From Carex sylvatica (Eukaryota; Streptophyta; Magnoliopsida; Poales; Cyperaceae): 19,331 bases of DNA. Within the stretch, counting starts at the first letter, position 1. Each line of letters starts with the position of its first letter. The DNA is taken from positions 1-19,331 of the forward strand of contig CAXKVR010000759.1 in the NCBI GenBank assembly GCA_964058845.1, given 5' to 3'. The notes beneath the pieces were generated by a model, which saw nothing but the letters and a program-made list of their open reading frames with translations, did no database searches and was not told the origin of the DNA. Made by a program: the position numbers and the translations under genes. Of this stretch, positions 18,101-19,331 are shown piece after piece.

Positions 18101-18804
18101 AGAAACTAATAGTCATATGATGACCAATAATAGTTAATTTGTGAATCATTTATATATATGTATTTTAAATATTGAGTATTCTTAATTTCTAATGAAGCAT
18201 CAAAACGGATATACAGAAAAAGATGAGAAAGTGATTACAAAAATGAAAGAAATGCAAACTGTCATTTTTCTTAAAAAAAGCTAGAATAGAAGCTGTCGAA
18301 AGAATATAATATAGATGTCAAGGCTATATCTGACAAGGATTAGCCAAACATTGTATGGGGAATCGCCGAATCGGATGCCCATGTATGTATTTTTGAAAAA
18401 TAAGAAGTTATTCCCTGATATTTCAGAAAATTATAGTAAAGAGTTAATACGTACCGCGCAAAGAATTGATTTGACAATCGAAGCGCATGACGCATCGGTG
18501 ATGTTCATTGCCGTGAATTTGGCCAGGATAGCTGAGTCATCGGTAGCATTGCAACAGGTTGGCCCACTGTAGCCACAGAAGGCAAGAGTAGTATTCCTTG
18601 TTATCGGCGAAGCTGTATATATATGTCAAGCAATAAATGAACGACATAGGAACTAAGAATTTATATAAATTTGCAACTAAAAAAACATTGCAATAGGTTT
18701 CAGAGAAAGAGTGTACTTGAGTCGGTGCACAAGAGCAGTGAATAGCAACTTGGTAAGAGAAGAAGAGAGAGGAAGAGAAAAAGAGTTACAACTTCACCCC
18801 TCAT
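15131..18804 (-). CDS. HIPL-type secreted glucose/sorbosone dehydrogenase-like protein
   Basis: Seven exons on the - strand: 18717-18804, 18455-18612, 17181-17915, 16638-16860, 16160-16338, 15712-15968 and 15131-15404. All introns are GT-AG and the phases agree, giving 637 residues. The start at 18804 yields a signal peptide (MRGEVVTLFLFLSLLLLP, cleavage near 22). A cysteine-rich N-terminal domain follows (LLCTDS, GYSGPTCCNATDD, CASIVKSILCAKCNPYSGEL), as in animal HHIP and plant HIPL1/HIPL2. The rest is the propeller related to PQQ-dependent sugar dehydrogenases (EKLDNGSFINMVPHPDGSDR, EVRRIFTMGLP, DGYLYLTVGDGG, KSLLGKVLRLDI, GLWGNY, EIWALGFRNPWRCSFD, DGNYGWRVYDG, GQDNNKDLFYI, GVYRIVR). Many Asn-X-Ser/Thr sites suit secretion. 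The protein stops at VHCGYKCNKS, whereas as I recall Arabidopsis HIPL1/2 (about 695 residues) continue into a Ser-rich, GPI-type tail. The substrate is unknown, and true dehydrogenase activity is unproven for plant members. The exon 6 acceptor is the least certain junction. Confidence 0.9.
15412..15431 (-). promoter_or_regulatory. Long polypyrimidine tract at the intron 6 acceptor
   Basis: On the - strand a run of about 20 T stands directly before atttgttag, the 3' splice site of HIPL intron 6 (exon 7 starts at 15404). It marks this acceptor strongly, although the homopolymer will vary in length between individuals. Confidence 0.6.
16928..17006 (-). repeat. Tiny truncated retroposon in HIPL intron 3
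   Basis: The 13-bp direct repeat atgattgaatatt (16928-16940 and 16994-17006) flanks 53 bp. On the - strand these contain the hairpin tgttggcat/atgccaaca followed by a poly(A) run. A 3' stem-loop plus poly(A) between target duplications fits the extreme 3' end of a LINE or SINE. It is oriented with the host gene, about 70 bp from exon 4. Confidence 0.5.
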
Positions 18805-18865
18805 CTCTACCAAATTTAAAAATGCCTCCTCGGAGTGACTGTTCTGTTCTCTTTCTCGGTCTCTC

Positions 18866-18873
18866 TATTTATA
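18866..18873 (-). promoter_or_regulatory. TATA box of the HIPL gene
   Basis: tataaata on the - strand, 61 bases before the start codon at 18804. Transcription would then begin near 18840, giving a short leader of about 30-40 bases. The region downstream (18815-18860) is CT-rich in places, as often seen in plant core promoters. Confidence 0.6.
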
Positions 18874-19331
18874 AGGATGAGAAAAAGGAAATTAGTTGGA
18901 TTCTGTATTTGAATAGTAAAGCAATGATACTTTGTTTAATTTCCAAAACCAATAAGAAGCTAGCACCACGATGTTTGATTTTTTTATTCTTTGCTGCCGT
19001 TTTCAAGTAGTTGGTTTCCAGCTCATAAATAGAATATAAAGCTCAAGTACGTTTTTGCCAGAAAAAAAAAACAAATTGCAATAGAGCTTAAATTTATTAC
19101 ATCAACATTTGCCCAGATAAAACCTCTAAACAGAACTAACTGACAACCGGGATTCGGCTGTACTCTGCAGACTTGCTATAACTTATAAGTGGAGTCAGGA
19201 GTGGACTAGTGAAGGGTTTACTATTAGAAGAAAAATATAAGAATCAAATGATCAGTAAAATTAATCTTTTAACCTAACATTAGAACTTTTTCAAAAATGA
19301 AAAGATGATACACTTATGGAAGAGATAAGTG
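18874..19331. other. Upstream region of the HIPL gene, no further gene seen
   Basis: AT-rich sequence with an A-run near 19061-19070 and no recognisable exon, RNA gene or transposon ends. It probably contains the distal promoter of the HIPL gene. Confidence 0.5.

Noticed and set aside
18315..18572. 85-codon + strand ORF
   Set aside because: Reverse shadow of HIPL exon 2 and intron 2.
1..19331. CRISPR array, bacterial operon or viral genome
   Set aside because: No regularly spaced repeats, no prokaryotic gene packing and no viral protein domains. Introns, MITEs and plant protein families show a plant nuclear locus.

Overview
This is a stretch of nuclear genome from a flowering plant, almost certainly a eudicot. 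The evidence is AT-rich intergenic DNA full of MITEs and nested DNA transposons, GT-AG introns of 100-540 bp, and two genes with clear Arabidopsis counterparts. The species cannot be named from the sequence alone.

Layout. Positions 1-11,250 are gene-poor and carry transposon debris. The centrepiece is a three-level nest at 2176-5321. An outer hAT-type element (2184-5313, 8-bp target duplication with one mismatch) was hit by a Pack-MULE (3085-4843, perfect 9-bp target duplication, inverted repeats of about 207 bp). The Pack-MULE was then hit in its right inverted repeat by a 621-bp non-autonomous hAT element (4095-4715, perfect 8-bp target duplication). Between its inverted repeats the Pack-MULE carries 715 bp taken from the 5' end of a 4-coumarate:CoA-ligase-like gene of the OPCL1 type, including the start codon. 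That copy is now broken by an internal deletion and a frameshift. Around the nest are further small elements: Mutator-type MITEs at 798-981 and 6509-6671 with 9-bp target duplications, a fold-back MITE at 5557-5716, a GC-rich palindromic transposon end at 5909-5950, a retroposed poly(A) sequence at 9343-9604 with a 10-bp target duplication, and two relatives of one hAT-like MITE family at 9080-9215 and 10877-11138.

Positions 11,300-18,804 hold two intact-looking genes arranged tail to tail. The first is an intronless, 1052-residue P-class pentatricopeptide-repeat (PPR) protein on the + strand, probably mitochondrial and the counterpart of At5g57250. The second is a seven-exon gene on the - strand for a secreted HIPL (hedgehog-interacting-protein-like) protein with a glucose/sorbosone dehydrogenase-type propeller. 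I reconstructed all seven exons; the phases are consistent and give 637 residues. The two genes share only the roughly 670-bp interval between their ends, and nothing suggests a shared pathway. The right edge (18,874-19,331) is the upstream region of the HIPL gene and shows no further gene.

The most notable observations are the dated transposon nest, the exact breakpoints of the captured ligase fragment, and a 17-bp templated filler at its internal deletion. I found no wholly new molecular system.
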